Positions 27,502 through 36,992 are shown, counted from the first letter of the stretch. The stretch: DNA of 64,000 nt from Winogradskyella litoriviva (GCF_013249065.1 NZ_JABRWQ010000006.1:248001-312000); one strand, 5' to 3'. Notes: generated by a model not told the origin, from the letters alone. A program made the numbers and translations.

Positions 27502-28065
27502 TTAAAATTTTCTTATTTCGGTATATAATTTTGGATTAAGAACCATAGTATTCTGATCATCGTTAAAGTTTATGGATTGATCAATGTCTAATTCAATGAT
27601 AATATCATACAAATAATTACCTTCAAATTCTCTGTTTACTAAATTAGATGGTGTTAAATTTCCATTTTCAGAAACATCTAAACTTACTAAAACGTCGTTC
27701 TCATTTATAAAATTATTATCACCAAGAACCAATCTTACTTCGTAAATATATGCTGGTTGTATTTCAAAATGATCTACTAAAAGCAATTCACTATCTACTA
27801 TTAAATCACTAATATTGTGTGTCCCAGTGTTAATTGCATTTAAGCTTAACCAAGCATCTGTTGAACCCTCGAGATCTTTAATTTTAACTTGCACATCTTC
27901 AATCTCTAAAAACAAGTCGCTGTTTTGAGTTGAAAGACTCTTTAGGCTTACAGTGACACCTGCATATTCCCCATTTCTACCTAAGTCTTCTTTTGAACAA
28001 CTGGTAAAATTACCAAGAAAAATAAATGCTACAATACACAATTTTAAGGCTTGTAAGTGTTTCAT
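27502..28065 (-). CDS. Lipoprotein with a DUF4382-like domain
   Basis: A 187-residue secreted lipoprotein; the lipobox ends at Cys23 (GNFTSC). The mature part is beta-rich with the pattern ADVTVSLKS-like YAGVTVSLKSLS, FLEIEDVQVKI and QPAYIYEVRLVLGDNNFI, then VLNPKLYTEI. This agrees with the DUF4382 family of Bacteroidota surface lipoproteins, a tentative match from pattern only. It stands alone, with a terminator before moxR. The function is unknown. Confidence 0.65.
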   Translation of the reverse strand: MKHLQALKLCIVAFIFLGNFTSCSKEDLGRNGEYAGVTVSLKSLSTQNSDLFLEIEDVQVKIKDLEGSTDAWLSLNAINTGTHNISDLIVDSELLLVDHFEIQPAYIYEVRLVLGDNNFINENDVLVSLDVSENGNLTPSNLVNREFEGNYLYDIIIELDIDQSINFNDDQNTMVLNPKLYTEIRKF

Positions 28066-28170
28066 GATTTGGGATTTTGAATTAATTACTTACCAATATT
28101 ACTTCTTTCCTTCTGTTTTGATTATTTTTATGCGTGAATTGCAAAAAAAACCATATAAACTGAAAACTAA

Positions 28171-29034
28171 GTGACATATTCTCGATTAATTGCAGGAACC
28201 ATGACATGGGGAAGTTGGGGAAAACAACTTTCTACTAAAGAAATGGCAGATTTAATAAATTTCTGTGTTTCTAACAACATAACCACTTTTGACCATGCTG
28301 ATATCTATGGTGCATATTCCACCGAAGCAGATTTTGGAAAGGCATTTAAAGCATCTGGTTTAAAACGTGAAGATATACAACTGATATCCAAATGTGGAAT
28401 TCAGCTAGTAAGTGACAATAGGAGCAACACCATTAAACACTATAATTATAGTAAAGATCATATTATTTGGTCTGCTGAAGAATCTTTAAGACATCTCGAT
28501 ACAGAGTATTTAGATTTATTTTTACTCCATAGACCGAGTCCGTTAATGGTTGCTGAAGAAATAGCAGAGGCCATCACTATTTTAAAAAAAGAAGGAAAAA
28601 TTAGAGACTTTGGTGTTTCTAATTTTACACCATCTCAAATGGATATGATTGGTTTACGTATGGATATTGATGTTAATCAAATTGAGTTTTCTTTAACCCA
28701 ACATACCGCATTACATAACGGAACCTTAGACTATATGATGACCAATGGTATAAAACCTATGGCTTGGTCTCCTTTAGGCACTGTTTTTAAAGAAGACACT
28801 GAACAAACCAGACGCATCCATAAACAACTTGGAGCGTTAGTAGATAAATATAATGCAACTGAAGACCAATTACTGTTAGCATGGATTATGAAACATCCAG
28901 CTGGTTTTAATCCTGTTGTTGGTACAACTACAAAAGAGCGATTAAAACAAGCTGTTGATGCTGCAAAAATTAAACTAGAATTAGAAGATTGGTTTTTAAT
29001 ATTGGTTGCAGCTCAAGGTTGTGAAGTTTCTTAA
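28171..29034 (+). CDS. Aldo/keto reductase (YdhF-like)
   Basis: A 287-residue NADPH-dependent oxidoreductase of the AKR superfamily. The catalytic tetrad is recognisable: Asp and Tyr in FDHADIYGAYS, Lys in LISKCGIQ and His in LFLLHRPSP. The opening (YSRLIAGTMTWGSWGKQLST) resembles E. coli YdhF, so substrates are probably small carbonyl compounds. The start codon is GTG at 28171; the next in-frame ATG (28201) would remove the first beta strand, so GTG is preferred. It is followed at 85 bases by the SDR gene. Confidence 0.9.
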   Translation: MTYSRLIAGTMTWGSWGKQLSTKEMADLINFCVSNNITTFDHADIYGAYSTEADFGKAFKASGLKREDIQLISKCGIQLVSDNRSNTIKHYNYSKDHIIWSAEESLRHLDTEYLDLFLLHRPSPLMVAEEIAEAITILKKEGKIRDFGVSNFTPSQMDMIGLRMDIDVNQIEFSLTQHTALHNGTLDYMMTNGIKPMAWSPLGTVFKEDTEQTRRIHKQLGALVDKYNATEDQLLLAWIMKHPAGFNPVVGTTTKERLKQAVDAAKIKLELEDWFLILVAAQGCEVS

Positions 29035-29097
29035 TCAATTTATAAAATGACAGAAAGCTTGTATAAAAAAACTAAGCGTAAAAAATAAAAAAAGATG

Positions 29098-29111
29098 CCT
29101 GCCTTCGCAGG
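29098..29111. repeat. REP-like palindrome, copy 2
   Basis: CCTGC-CTTC-GCAGG hairpin ending 8 bases before the ATG of the SDR gene, exactly where a ribosome would bind. Its flanks have lost the ATT/AAT extension seen at the other copies. Confidence 0.7.
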
Positions 29112-29119
29112 AAACAGGT

Positions 29120-29872
29120 ATGAAAAAAACAGCATTAATAACTGGAGCAACAAGCGGAATTGGCAGAGCAACGACTCATATATTTGCCAAACATGGTATT
29201 AATTTAATATTATGTGGTCGTAGACAAGAACGATTAAATAGTGTGCAAAAAGCGTTGTCTAGAGAAACTGATGTACATACATTAAACTTTGATGTAAGAG
29301 ATCGGAAGAAAACTTTTGAAGCCATTGCCTCACTACCAAAAGAGTTTCAAAACATAGATATTCTAATTAATAACGCAGGTAATGCTCATGGCCTAGACCC
29401 AATACAATCCGGAAGTTTAGACGACTGGGATGCTATGATGGATATTAATGTTAAAGGTTTACTCTATGTAAGCAAAGCCGTAATACCAGGAATGACCGAA
29501 CGTAAATCTGGACAAATCATAAACATTGGCTCTTCTGCCGGAAAAGAAGTTTACCCAAATGGAAACGTTTATTGTGGAAGTAAACATGCGGTTTTAGCTA
29601 TTACTGAAGGAATGCGAATTGATTTAAACCCATTTGGAATTAAAGTTGGCGCCATTAATCCTGGTTTGGTAGAAACAGAGTTTTCTAAAGTTAGATTTAA
29701 AGGTGATGCTGCCGCAGATAATGTTTATAAAGGCTATAAGGCATTACAACCAGAAGATGTTGCCGAAGTTATCTATTTTGCTGTATCAAGACCAGCTCAT
29801 GTAAACATTGCAGATGTATTAATGTTTTGTACAGCTCAGGCTAGTTCTACTATTGTGAAAAAGGAATTATAA
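29120..29872 (+). CDS. Short-chain dehydrogenase/reductase (YdfG-like)
   Basis: A 250-residue cytosolic oxidoreductase. The nucleotide-binding TGATSGIG is at residues 8-15, the structural NNAG near residue 88, and the active-site Ser-Tyr-Lys in INIGSSAGKEV and YCGSKHAV. The pattern is that of classical SDRs acting on 3-hydroxy acids or related compounds (YdfG-like). The stop overlaps the ATG of the next gene (TAATG), so the two are translationally coupled. A REP-like hairpin sits directly in front of its start codon. Confidence 0.92.
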   Translation: MKKTALITGATSGIGRATTHIFAKHGINLILCGRRQERLNSVQKALSRETDVHTLNFDVRDRKKTFEAIASLPKEFQNIDILINNAGNAHGLDPIQSGSLDDWDAMMDINVKGLLYVSKAVIPGMTERKSGQIINIGSSAGKEVYPNGNVYCGSKHAVLAITEGMRIDLNPFGIKVGAINPGLVETEFSKVRFKGDAAADNVYKGYKALQPEDVAEVIYFAVSRPAHVNIADVLMFCTAQASSTIVKKEL

Positions 29873-30495
29873 TGAAATGGCTAAAGTCTAATTGGATTGA
29901 TTTAGCTATTAATTATGCAGATGATTCTACAATTGAATCCTATTGGGAAACTATTAAATCACATTACACGTCTAAAAACAGATATTACCACAACCTTTTG
30001 CATCTTAAAAACATGTTTGTTCAATTAGAAAGTTTTAAAACTGAAATTGAAGATATGGACAGTTTTAAATTCGCCATTTGGTATCATGATATTATTTACA
30101 AAGCAACTAACAAAGATAACGAAGAACAAAGTGCTGATTTTTCTAAAAAAGCCTTAAAAGCATTAAAATTTGATGATTTAAAGACAAAAAAGGTTCAAAA
30201 CCTAATCATTTCTACCAAAAAGCACGAGCTTATATTAACTGAAAACAATGATAATGCTTATCTTTTGGATTTAGATTTATCTATTTTAGGATCAGATTGG
30301 GATACTTACAAAGTATACATTCAAAATATTAGAAAAGAATACAAAATCTATCCTAACATTTTATACAAACCTGGACGAAAAAAAGTATTAAAACACTTTC
30401 TTAGTAGAGATTCGTTGTTTTTTACGAAATGCTTTATAACTAAATTTGAAAAACAAGCTAGGAACAATTTAACAAAGGAAATTAAAATGCTTTAA
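29872..30495 (+). CDS. Predicted HD-superfamily metal-dependent phosphohydrolase
   Basis: A 207-residue soluble protein resembling the COG4339-type HD proteins. The typical segment YYHNLLHLKNM provides histidines, and FAIWYHDIIY carries the His-Asp pair; a later segment STKKHEL and the aspartates in YLLDLDLSILGSD complete the likely metal site. Family members hydrolyse phosphoester bonds in unknown substrates. The start ATG overlaps the stop of the SDR gene by one base, implying co-expression. Confidence 0.82.
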   Translation: MKWLKSNWIDLAINYADDSTIESYWETIKSHYTSKNRYYHNLLHLKNMFVQLESFKTEIEDMDSFKFAIWYHDIIYKATNKDNEEQSADFSKKALKALKFDDLKTKKVQNLIISTKKHELILTENNDNAYLLDLDLSILGSDWDTYKVYIQNIRKEYKIYPNILYKPGRKKVLKHFLSRDSLFFTKCFITKFEKQARNNLTKEIKML

Positions 30496-30524
30496 ATAAG
30501 ACTAATGCTTTCCCTTATACTATT

Positions 30525-31658
30525 ATGATTAATAAACGCCTTCTCATAAAGAACTTACTTGCTCACAATGATGAGAATAGTTTTTATGATAAAAAGCGAA
30601 AAATTGATATTAGTTACAAAGAAGGAAAAGGAAAGTTTTTAAAACACATCTGCGCACTTTCTAATAGTAACCCTAAAAACAATTCTTATATAGTTATTGG
30701 TGTAAAAGACGAAGACAACAAAATTATTGGTGTCGATTTTTTTGATGATAGCAAAATTCAAAACCTAATTAACGCTTATCTTACCAATCCACCAATTGTA
30801 CAATACGAAAACATTCCGTTTCCACATTTACCAGATGACAAAGTAATAGGTTTAGTAACCATTAGACCCAACGACAAAATCACATCATTAAGAAAAAACA
30901 TTTGGAAATATTATGGAGGCTCAGTCTTTTTTAGAGATGGAAGTATGAGCATGCCAAAGGTTTATGATATTGAAATTAAAGATGTAAACTCTAAAATTGT
31001 TAAAGCAATAGAAAACCACGCGCAAAACAATATAGAATTAACGTTAGAAGGTGTTTTTGATTTTATGGACAAACGCAAAGATTACAATCCACAATACAAG
31101 GTTTTTAAAGAATACTTTGTATTATGTTGGTCTGGCGCAAAGAAAATAGTTAAAAACGAAACTTTCTTCTCTAGAGTTGATATAGAAATGATAAACGAAC
31201 AAGTGCGTTTATTTTATTCTACTTTAGATGAAGTTTCTATTTCTTATTCTGAAAATTCTTTTAAGATTATAGAATACGTTAGACTTGGATTAAACAAATC
31301 TTATAAATATTATAAGCTCGAGGAAAAAACGATTTATTTTGATGATAATGCCAATTATTCTATAGATGCAAAACTCATTTTTGAACCACCTCAATTTAAT
31401 AAAAAAGTATTGCATCATATTTACAATGCCAATAATGTCCTCTTAGAAAAGCTTGAAAAAAAACATGAATTAACACTAAATGAAATTGAAGATTTAAAAA
31501 ATTTAGCTGCCAGTTATCTCATTTGTTACCTCAACGGATTCAATGAAGCACTTACAAAATTAGAACGTTCTAAGCCGTACATAAAGGACTACAATACAGA
31601 ACTCTATAGTTCCTACAAAGAAACTATTAGAGTTTTAAGAAAAGTAAAATATAGTTAG
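30525..31658 (+). CDS. AlbA_2 (Schlafen-like) domain protein
   Basis: A 377-residue soluble protein. The N-terminal third carries an AlbA_2/Schlafen-like domain: DISYKEGKGKFLKHICALSN, NNSYIVIGVKDEDNKIIGVD, and VIGLVTIRPND. AlbA_2 domains occur in putative nucleic-acid binding regulators and, in Schlafens, nucleases. The C-terminal two thirds are alpha/beta with no recognised domain. It lies 29 bases after the HD-domain gene on the same strand, so it probably belongs to the same unit, and ends before a strong convergent terminator. Confidence 0.75.
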   Translation: MINKRLLIKNLLAHNDENSFYDKKRKIDISYKEGKGKFLKHICALSNSNPKNNSYIVIGVKDEDNKIIGVDFFDDSKIQNLINAYLTNPPIVQYENIPFPHLPDDKVIGLVTIRPNDKITSLRKNIWKYYGGSVFFRDGSMSMPKVYDIEIKDVNSKIVKAIENHAQNNIELTLEGVFDFMDKRKDYNPQYKVFKEYFVLCWSGAKKIVKNETFFSRVDIEMINEQVRLFYSTLDEVSISYSENSFKIIEYVRLGLNKSYKYYKLEEKTIYFDDNANYSIDAKLIFEPPQFNKKVLHHIYNANNVLLEKLEKKHELTLNEIEDLKNLAASYLICYLNGFNEALTKLERSKPYIKDYNTELYSSYKETIRVLRKVKYS

Positions 31659-31816
31659 TTCATCGGTATTTTACGAAATTTTAACCTCGTTTTTTGCGTC
31701 TTATCGAAGACCATATAAAAACACTACTGATTATACATTTTTTTTAACCATTCATCAAAAAATTTAAGTACGCATTAAATTATTACCCATATTTGTATTG
31801 CTATTAATCAATTATT

Positions 31817-31866
31817 AAACCTTGTTTCTATAAAGCTTAACGCTCTAATTGAAACAAGGTTTTTTT
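31817..31866. terminator. Terminator between the AlbA_2 gene and the DUF1501 gene
   Basis: AAACCTTGTTTC at 31817-31828 pairs perfectly with GAAACAAGGTTT at 31851-31862, followed by a T-run. The 22-base loop is long. It lies 150 bases after the plus-strand stop and next to the DUF1501 stop, so it may serve both convergent genes. Confidence 0.75.
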
Positions 31867-31872
31867 GTATAA

Positions 31873-33060
31873 CTATATAAAATTCATTGTTTTTTGTTCA
31901 GTCGGTATAATGCCTTTTGCAGAAACGTTCATCCAATTAGACAGTATTGTTGCATAGACTGATCTAAAATCTACACTATATTTTAAATCGCCATTGTTAT
32001 CTAGATCACTTAAACTGGCGAGATTATTATAAAATCCTGCTTGTTTTAAATCCTTACCAATTACAAATACATTATTAGCAGACCCATGATCTGTACCATT
32101 TGCTGCATTTTGTTTTACACGCCTTCCAAACTCAGAAAACGTTAAAATTAATGTATCCTTAAAAGTATCATTTTGTTTTAAATCTTTTACAAAAGCAAAA
32201 ACACTTTCCGCATATTGCGATAATAATTTTGTTTGTTTGTTATTTTGACCAGCATGTGTATCAAAACCACTCAAAGACGTATAAAACACCTTTGTGTCTA
32301 AACCCGAATTAATAAACTGAGCTACATTTTTAAGCTGTTTAGCAAATCCGTTGTTAGGATAACTCTCTTGAGATGTTGCTACCTTAGTGTTTTCATAAAT
32401 ATATTTAGCAGAAGACTTCGCTTCTATCATTGTTTGATATAAATATCCTAAGTTATGCTCACTTAAATGTGTATCATTATAATGATTTATTATATTTTTA
32501 AAATAAGGATCTTTTGTTGTTTTATACAGCATTTTATAATCATAAGTAGCAATACCATTAAAGTGTTCTCCTTTCATAGCTAAACTAAGTTGTTCATCCA
32601 TTTCTAGTGCATTGTAAGGTTTTTTACCATGTTGATCTAAAAACCGACCTAACCAACCACTTTGTAAATATTCATCTGCTCCACTTGCGGTTTGCCAAAT
32701 ATCCATTGATCTAAAATGTGAGCGCACAGGATTAGGATAACCTACATTATTAATAATAGATAATTCACCTTTATCAAACAATGGTCTTAATGGACTTAAA
32801 CTAGGGTGAAAACCTAAATCATCACTTAGTTTTATAACATTCTTTGTAATGGCTAATTGTGGTCTTGCTTTAAAATAAAAATCGTTGTTATAAGGTATTA
32901 TAGTATTTAACCCATCATTTCCACCAGCTAATTGAACAATCACTAATCGCTTATAACCCAGTTGTTCTGTAGCTACTGCTTCAAAAGCTTTTATAAAATT
33001 AGGAACAAAAAACAAACTGCTCGCTAATGCCGAATTTTTAATAAATTTTCGTCTATCCAT
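31873..33060 (-). CDS. DUF1501 domain protein (exported, Tat-type signal)
   Basis: A 395-residue protein. The N-terminus MDRRKFIKNSALASSLFF is a twin-arginine type signal. The rest shows the DUF1501 pattern, a relative of alkaline-phosphatase-like hydrolases: VIVQLAGGNDGLNTIIPYN, HPSLSPLRPLFDKGELSIIN, SGFDTHAGQNNK, TDHGSANNVFVIG. These preserve Asp, His and Asn residues that could bind metal. It follows the DUF1800 gene by 10 bases; the two families are nearly always paired. The biochemical role is not known. Confidence 0.9.
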   Translation of the reverse strand: MDRRKFIKNSALASSLFFVPNFIKAFEAVATEQLGYKRLVIVQLAGGNDGLNTIIPYNNDFYFKARPQLAITKNVIKLSDDLGFHPSLSPLRPLFDKGELSIINNVGYPNPVRSHFRSMDIWQTASGADEYLQSGWLGRFLDQHGKKPYNALEMDEQLSLAMKGEHFNGIATYDYKMLYKTTKDPYFKNIINHYNDTHLSEHNLGYLYQTMIEAKSSAKYIYENTKVATSQESYPNNGFAKQLKNVAQFINSGLDTKVFYTSLSGFDTHAGQNNKQTKLLSQYAESVFAFVKDLKQNDTFKDTLILTFSEFGRRVKQNAANGTDHGSANNVFVIGKDLKQAGFYNNLASLSDLDNNGDLKYSVDFRSVYATILSNWMNVSAKGIIPTEQKTMNFI

Positions 33061-33070
33061 GATTGTTCTG

Positions 33071-34447
33071 TTAACACATTTGATATTCTGGTAAAGACAT
33101 CAGCTGAATACAATACTCTTGTTTAGAAGATTTATTCAGCGTTTTTAAATAGTCAGCTGTACCTATATTGGTTCTTCCTTGAAGCATATAATCTTGAAGA
33201 TTATCAATATCTATTAATTTATAATTTTCAGAAAACCTATTCCAATTTGCCTTTATTCTAAATGGTAAATTAGATTTGTTCTTTTTTAAATAGGCTTTTT
33301 TTAGATCGTCCTTTAAATCTGTCTCTCCATTTTTTAATGAAATCATAGCGTTATTTAACATTACGGAAGGCAATTTTAAACGCACCATAATAGTATTGGC
33401 ATCAATCCAACCTTTATCACCTTTCCAACCTGCTACGTTTGGAGGATCCAATAAGGTTTGCCCTAAAATTCTCTGAATCTTTAATATATCTTTCTCTCTT
33501 TCAAATTCAACAGGTACGGTTTTAACCATTCCTATTAAATACTCAATTGGTGATTTTATTTTTGCACCTATATTTATTTCATCATAAAACCAATCTGACA
33601 TAAATACAAAGCGCATTAAATTTTCGATATTATAATCTTTATAAAACACCTCAGCCATAGCATCAATGTGTTTTTTATTGGGTTTAGGATTTACAAAATA
33701 ACGGTAAATCTTATCTGAAATATAGCTAGCGCACTGTTTGTTTTCGAGAATAATGTCTATAATATCATCTCCTGTAAAATTGCCTGATTTACCAAAAAAT
33801 GTTTTTATACCATGATCGTGTTGTTTTATTCTAAACCTAAAATTACCGTCAAAATCATGATTATAACCTGTAAAAGCTCTAGCGCTTTCCTTTATGTCCT
33901 GTTCAGAATATTGCCCTTCTCCTAGGGTAAACAACTCCATTAACTCACGAGCAAAGTTCTCATTGGGTTGATTTTTTCTATTTTGTTTACCATTTAAATA
34001 TTTAAGCATTGCTGCTTCCTTTGATATGGTTTTTACAAAAGTTCTAAAATCACCCAAAGCATGGACTCTTAATGTATTAACATATTTTTGCGCAAAGACA
34101 ACGTGATTATCCTTACAAACAAAATGATTAGCCCAAAACAGCGTCATTTTTTCTCTTAATAGTTGTTTAGACTCTATTAATTGAAGTATCCATGCATAGT
34201 TTAAATCTGCTAGTTTTTTTCTGCTTTTTACTCTTAATTCTTGAGCAAATTTGGGATTGTTTTTTAACGTCTTTAGTGAGACACCATCCATAAAAGACAA
34301 GTCAATTTTAATAGGCGAAATAGGGTAAGAATTTATAAAAAGTGCATCAACTAATTGCTTCTTGTTTTTGGGCAATGATTTGTTTTCGGCCGGATTAAGT
34401 CCAAAACTAGCTCGCCAATACAAATGTTGTAATTCTTGCTGTGTCAT
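33071..34447 (-). CDS. DUF1800 domain protein
   Basis: A 458-residue protein with the DUF1800 pattern: LYWRASFGLNPAENKSL at the start, MTLFWANHFVC, NENFARELMELFTLGEGQYS, and LGQTLLDPPNVAGWKGDKGW. No signal peptide is visible from the ATG used, so export of this protein is uncertain. The gene precedes the DUF1501 gene by 10 bases. Members of the pair are widespread in Bacteroidota, Planctomycetes and Proteobacteria, but no function is firmly established. Confidence 0.9.
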   Translation of the reverse strand: MTQQELQHLYWRASFGLNPAENKSLPKNKKQLVDALFINSYPISPIKIDLSFMDGVSLKTLKNNPKFAQELRVKSRKKLADLNYAWILQLIESKQLLREKMTLFWANHFVCKDNHVVFAQKYVNTLRVHALGDFRTFVKTISKEAAMLKYLNGKQNRKNQPNENFARELMELFTLGEGQYSEQDIKESARAFTGYNHDFDGNFRFRIKQHDHGIKTFFGKSGNFTGDDIIDIILENKQCASYISDKIYRYFVNPKPNKKHIDAMAEVFYKDYNIENLMRFVFMSDWFYDEINIGAKIKSPIEYLIGMVKTVPVEFEREKDILKIQRILGQTLLDPPNVAGWKGDKGWIDANTIMVRLKLPSVMLNNAMISLKNGETDLKDDLKKAYLKKNKSNLPFRIKANWNRFSENYKLIDIDNLQDYMLQGRTNIGTADYLKTLNKSSKQEYCIQLMSLPEYQMC

Positions 34448-34486
34448 GTTATTTTGACTTAAAAATTAGAGAATAGTTTAAAACAC

Positions 34487-34521
34487 AAAAAAAACCGCTT
34501 TAAATTAAAACGGTTTTTTTT
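34487..34521 (-). terminator. Terminator after the HhH-type protein gene
   Basis: AAAAAAAACCG and CGGTTTTTTTT form an 11 bp stem around a 13-base AT-rich loop. On the minus strand it lies 20 bases after the stop at 34542 and upstream of the DUF1800 gene. Confidence 0.75.
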
Positions 34522-34541
34522 ATTAAATATTTTAGATATGA

Positions 34542-35123
34542 TTACTTACCACCATCTAATTCATCTTGCCATTTTGATAGTTCTTCCCATTTGCCTTCGT
34601 AAGCAAGCTTTGCTTGTTTTGGCCAAGTTCCTGGTTTGTGCACTCTATAACGTTCTCCTCCACTATCTAAAACAGATTGACATTTTTCAACAGTACATTC
34701 CGATAATGCTTTCCAAGTTTTTACGTCGTGGTTATGGAACAATTCTTTAATTTTTGGCCCTATTCCTTCAACAACAGTTAAATCATCTTGCTTAATTTTC
34801 TTTCCAAAAACGGCCTTAGCTGCATCTGCATTAAACGGAATTAAAGCAGCAGCAGGAGCTGCAAAAGATGACGCTATATTAGCACTTTCTAGTTTTGCAG
34901 ATTTTAAATCTGCCTCTAATAGAGAAGCAGCATTTTTAGATGCACTTAAGTCTGATTCTAATTGTAATCTCGCTTTTCTGCAAGCGGCTAAATCTGCTTC
35001 AAGTTTAGCTACTCTTTCTTCGCAATCATCATTATTTCCTCCTCCTAGAAGTTTTCCAAGTAAATAGCCAAGTAATGCACAAATTGCACCTACAAGTAAT
35101 GGGATTAATATACACCAATTCAT
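34542..35123 (-). CDS. Membrane-anchored coiled-coil protein with a helix-hairpin-helix-like domain
   Basis: A 193-residue protein. A glycine-rich membrane helix (LIPLLVGAICALLGYLLGKL) is followed by a coiled coil of about 50 residues (EERVAKLEADLAACRKARLQ and onwards) and a C-terminal domain starting DDLTVVEGIGPKIKELFHNH, whose VEGIGPKI is a helix-hairpin-helix-like motif. Such domains bind nucleic acid or act as protein modules in membrane-anchored proteins of Bacteroidota. The gene follows the OmpA-family gene by 20 bases in the same direction and ends in a terminator, forming a two-gene unit. Confidence 0.78.
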   Translation of the reverse strand: MNWCILIPLLVGAICALLGYLLGKLLGGGNNDDCEERVAKLEADLAACRKARLQLESDLSASKNAASLLEADLKSAKLESANIASSFAAPAAALIPFNADAAKAVFGKKIKQDDLTVVEGIGPKIKELFHNHDVKTWKALSECTVEKCQSVLDSGGERYRVHKPGTWPKQAKLAYEGKWEELSKWQDELDGGK

Positions 35124-35143
35124 AATTTATAGTATTTTTTTAG

Positions 35144-36073
35144 TTAGTTAATTGTTATAACGGTTCGTCTATTTTTAGCCTGACCTTCTTTAGTATTATT
35201 ATCTGCAATAGGGTCATTTGGTCCTTTTGAAGAAGCTTCTATATTAGTTTCTAGAATTCCGTTTCTTACCAAATAATCTTTAGCAAAATCGGCACGTTCT
35301 TGACCAAGACGCATGTTTGTAGTAACACTACCTGAATTATCAGTGTGGCCTACAACTTGTATTTTTACCCCAAGCTTATCTACACAACGCGAGATGTTTG
35401 CAATTTTAGTACGTTGATCTTTCGTTAAATTAATTTGTGCTTGCCCTGTATTAAAGTATAACACAATTGGGTTTTTTCTAATATCATCACAAACAGCAAC
35501 CAAGGTTTCGTCTACGGCACCTTCTTCAGATGTTAACATTCCAAATTCTAATGGCCCAAATAATGTACCAGAATCGTCTGGGTTAATATCATCATTTAAT
35601 TGCCCTTTAGTATTTATTTGCTTAGCAGGTATTCCTTGAGATACTAAATAGTTTTTTACGCTATTTGCTCTTGCTAATCCAAGACTTGGAAAAGCAGAAT
35701 TATTAGTTTCATCACTCTTATAATAGCCTGTGATATCTACCGTTTTTAAAGGATTGGCTAAAAGGTAGTCTTTCAATTTAGTAACGCCTTCTGTTACTTT
35801 TGGAGAAATAGTATCTAATATTGAAAAATTAGAAGTCTTAAAATTAAAGTTATCATTAATTTTAATATTGAAATCACCTGTGTCATCAGTAAGACTAAAG
35901 CCATTTCTTGTTACTTGATTAACTTTAGGTTCTGCTACAATAGTATTAGTTTCTTCAGTAGTAACCTCATCTTCTGGACAACAATAGCAGTCGTCACAAA
36001 GATAACAATACAACAAAGTTCCAATAATGATTGTAAGCAAAATACCTAGAAGGTAAGATGTTTTTTTACTCAT
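35144..36073 (-). CDS. OmpA-family protein with two OmpA-like domains
   Basis: A 309-residue membrane-anchored protein. A membrane helix (LLGILLTIIIGTLLYCYL) is followed by a cysteine cluster (CDDCYCC). Two OmpA-like peptidoglycan-binding regions follow: a degenerate first at about 90-165 (DITGYYKSDETNN, LARANSVKNYLVSQGIPA) and a canonical second at about 205-309 (KIQVVGHTDNSGSVTTNMRL, ERADFAKDYLVRNGI, NRRTVITIN). It probably links the inner membrane to peptidoglycan. It is the first gene of a pair with the HhH-type membrane protein. Confidence 0.88.
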   Translation of the reverse strand: MSKKTSYLLGILLTIIIGTLLYCYLCDDCYCCPEDEVTTEETNTIVAEPKVNQVTRNGFSLTDDTGDFNIKINDNFNFKTSNFSILDTISPKVTEGVTKLKDYLLANPLKTVDITGYYKSDETNNSAFPSLGLARANSVKNYLVSQGIPAKQINTKGQLNDDINPDDSGTLFGPLEFGMLTSEEGAVDETLVAVCDDIRKNPIVLYFNTGQAQINLTKDQRTKIANISRCVDKLGVKIQVVGHTDNSGSVTTNMRLGQERADFAKDYLVRNGILETNIEASSKGPNDPIADNNTKEGQAKNRRTVITIN

Positions 36074-36290
36074 TAGTTAGTGTGTTTTTAGTTAATTGAC
36101 TGTCAATATATTAAAAATTTTAACATTTTTAGCCATTTATATGAAACACAATTCCTAAATAGGTCACTTTAATGAATATTTTAATCTATAAATCGAGACA
36201 CTAAATCTCATTTTTCTAGTATAAACTAATATCCTTTAATAAGATTTCAACTTCCACTCTAAATCTTTAATTTTATTCTAGTAACTTGTT

Positions 36291-36992
36291 TCAAAATCTA
36301 GAAATGACATCTGTTTTACCTATTGACAAACTAATACCAACACCAATTGTATGATAAGTCCCTTTTCTAAAAAAACCCTCTAACGCTTCTGGAACATCAA
36401 TATTAGTTTTAGTTACTCTGTAATAGTAATCAATATACAAAGCTGTATTTGGTGTAACATCATAACTAACGTAAAAGCCATAAGTCCTTAAATTTCCTGA
36501 ATCATATTGTTGATTCTCTACAACATTTAAAAACCCACTATTAGTTGTTTTAGACTCACCCATAAACGATGCACTTACGCCTAATCTAAAATTATCTATC
36601 GGTAAAAATTCATAACCAACTATAAAATTATCACTTAATATTCTGGCTTCTGTATAATTACCTACTAAGGTCTGGTCTTCAACATTAAATCGGCTAGAAG
36701 TTAAATTATACTCTACAAAAAATTGCTTATAAATATAAGCTTTGAGCCTTATATCAAAACCATATTTTCCTTCATATGCTTTACCTATAAAGTTATCTCC
36801 TGTTGGTATTGGGTTATGAAACCCTAACGAAAATACAAAAAGCTTTTGGCGAAGATTTACAACTTTTTCATCGTTTTGCTCCGTAGTTCCTTTTTTAATA
36901 TTTTCTTCCTTATTCTCTTGAGCATTAGAAGTAAAACCACAAATCAAAAATAAAATAATGAAGCATTTTTTAATAACTAAACTCAAACACAT
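36291..36992 (-). CDS. Outer-membrane beta-barrel protein
   Basis: A 233-residue exported protein. The signal peptide (IILFLICGFTSNAQ) precedes a charged linker and beta strands ending in a typical terminal strand (YHTIGVGISLSIGK near the end). The start ATG 36992 lies 23 bases inside the upstream lipoprotein gene in another frame, so the two are co-translated. The barrel resembles small OmpW/OprF-like porins of Bacteroidota, but I cannot assign a family firmly. Confidence 0.72.
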   Translation of the reverse strand: MCLSLVIKKCFIILFLICGFTSNAQENKEENIKKGTTEQNDEKVVNLRQKLFVFSLGFHNPIPTGDNFIGKAYEGKYGFDIRLKAYIYKQFFVEYNLTSSRFNVEDQTLVGNYTEARILSDNFIVGYEFLPIDNFRLGVSASFMGESKTTNSGFLNVVENQQYDSGNLRTYGFYVSYDVTPNTALYIDYYYRVTKTNIDVPEALEGFFRKGTYHTIGVGISLSIGKTDVISRF

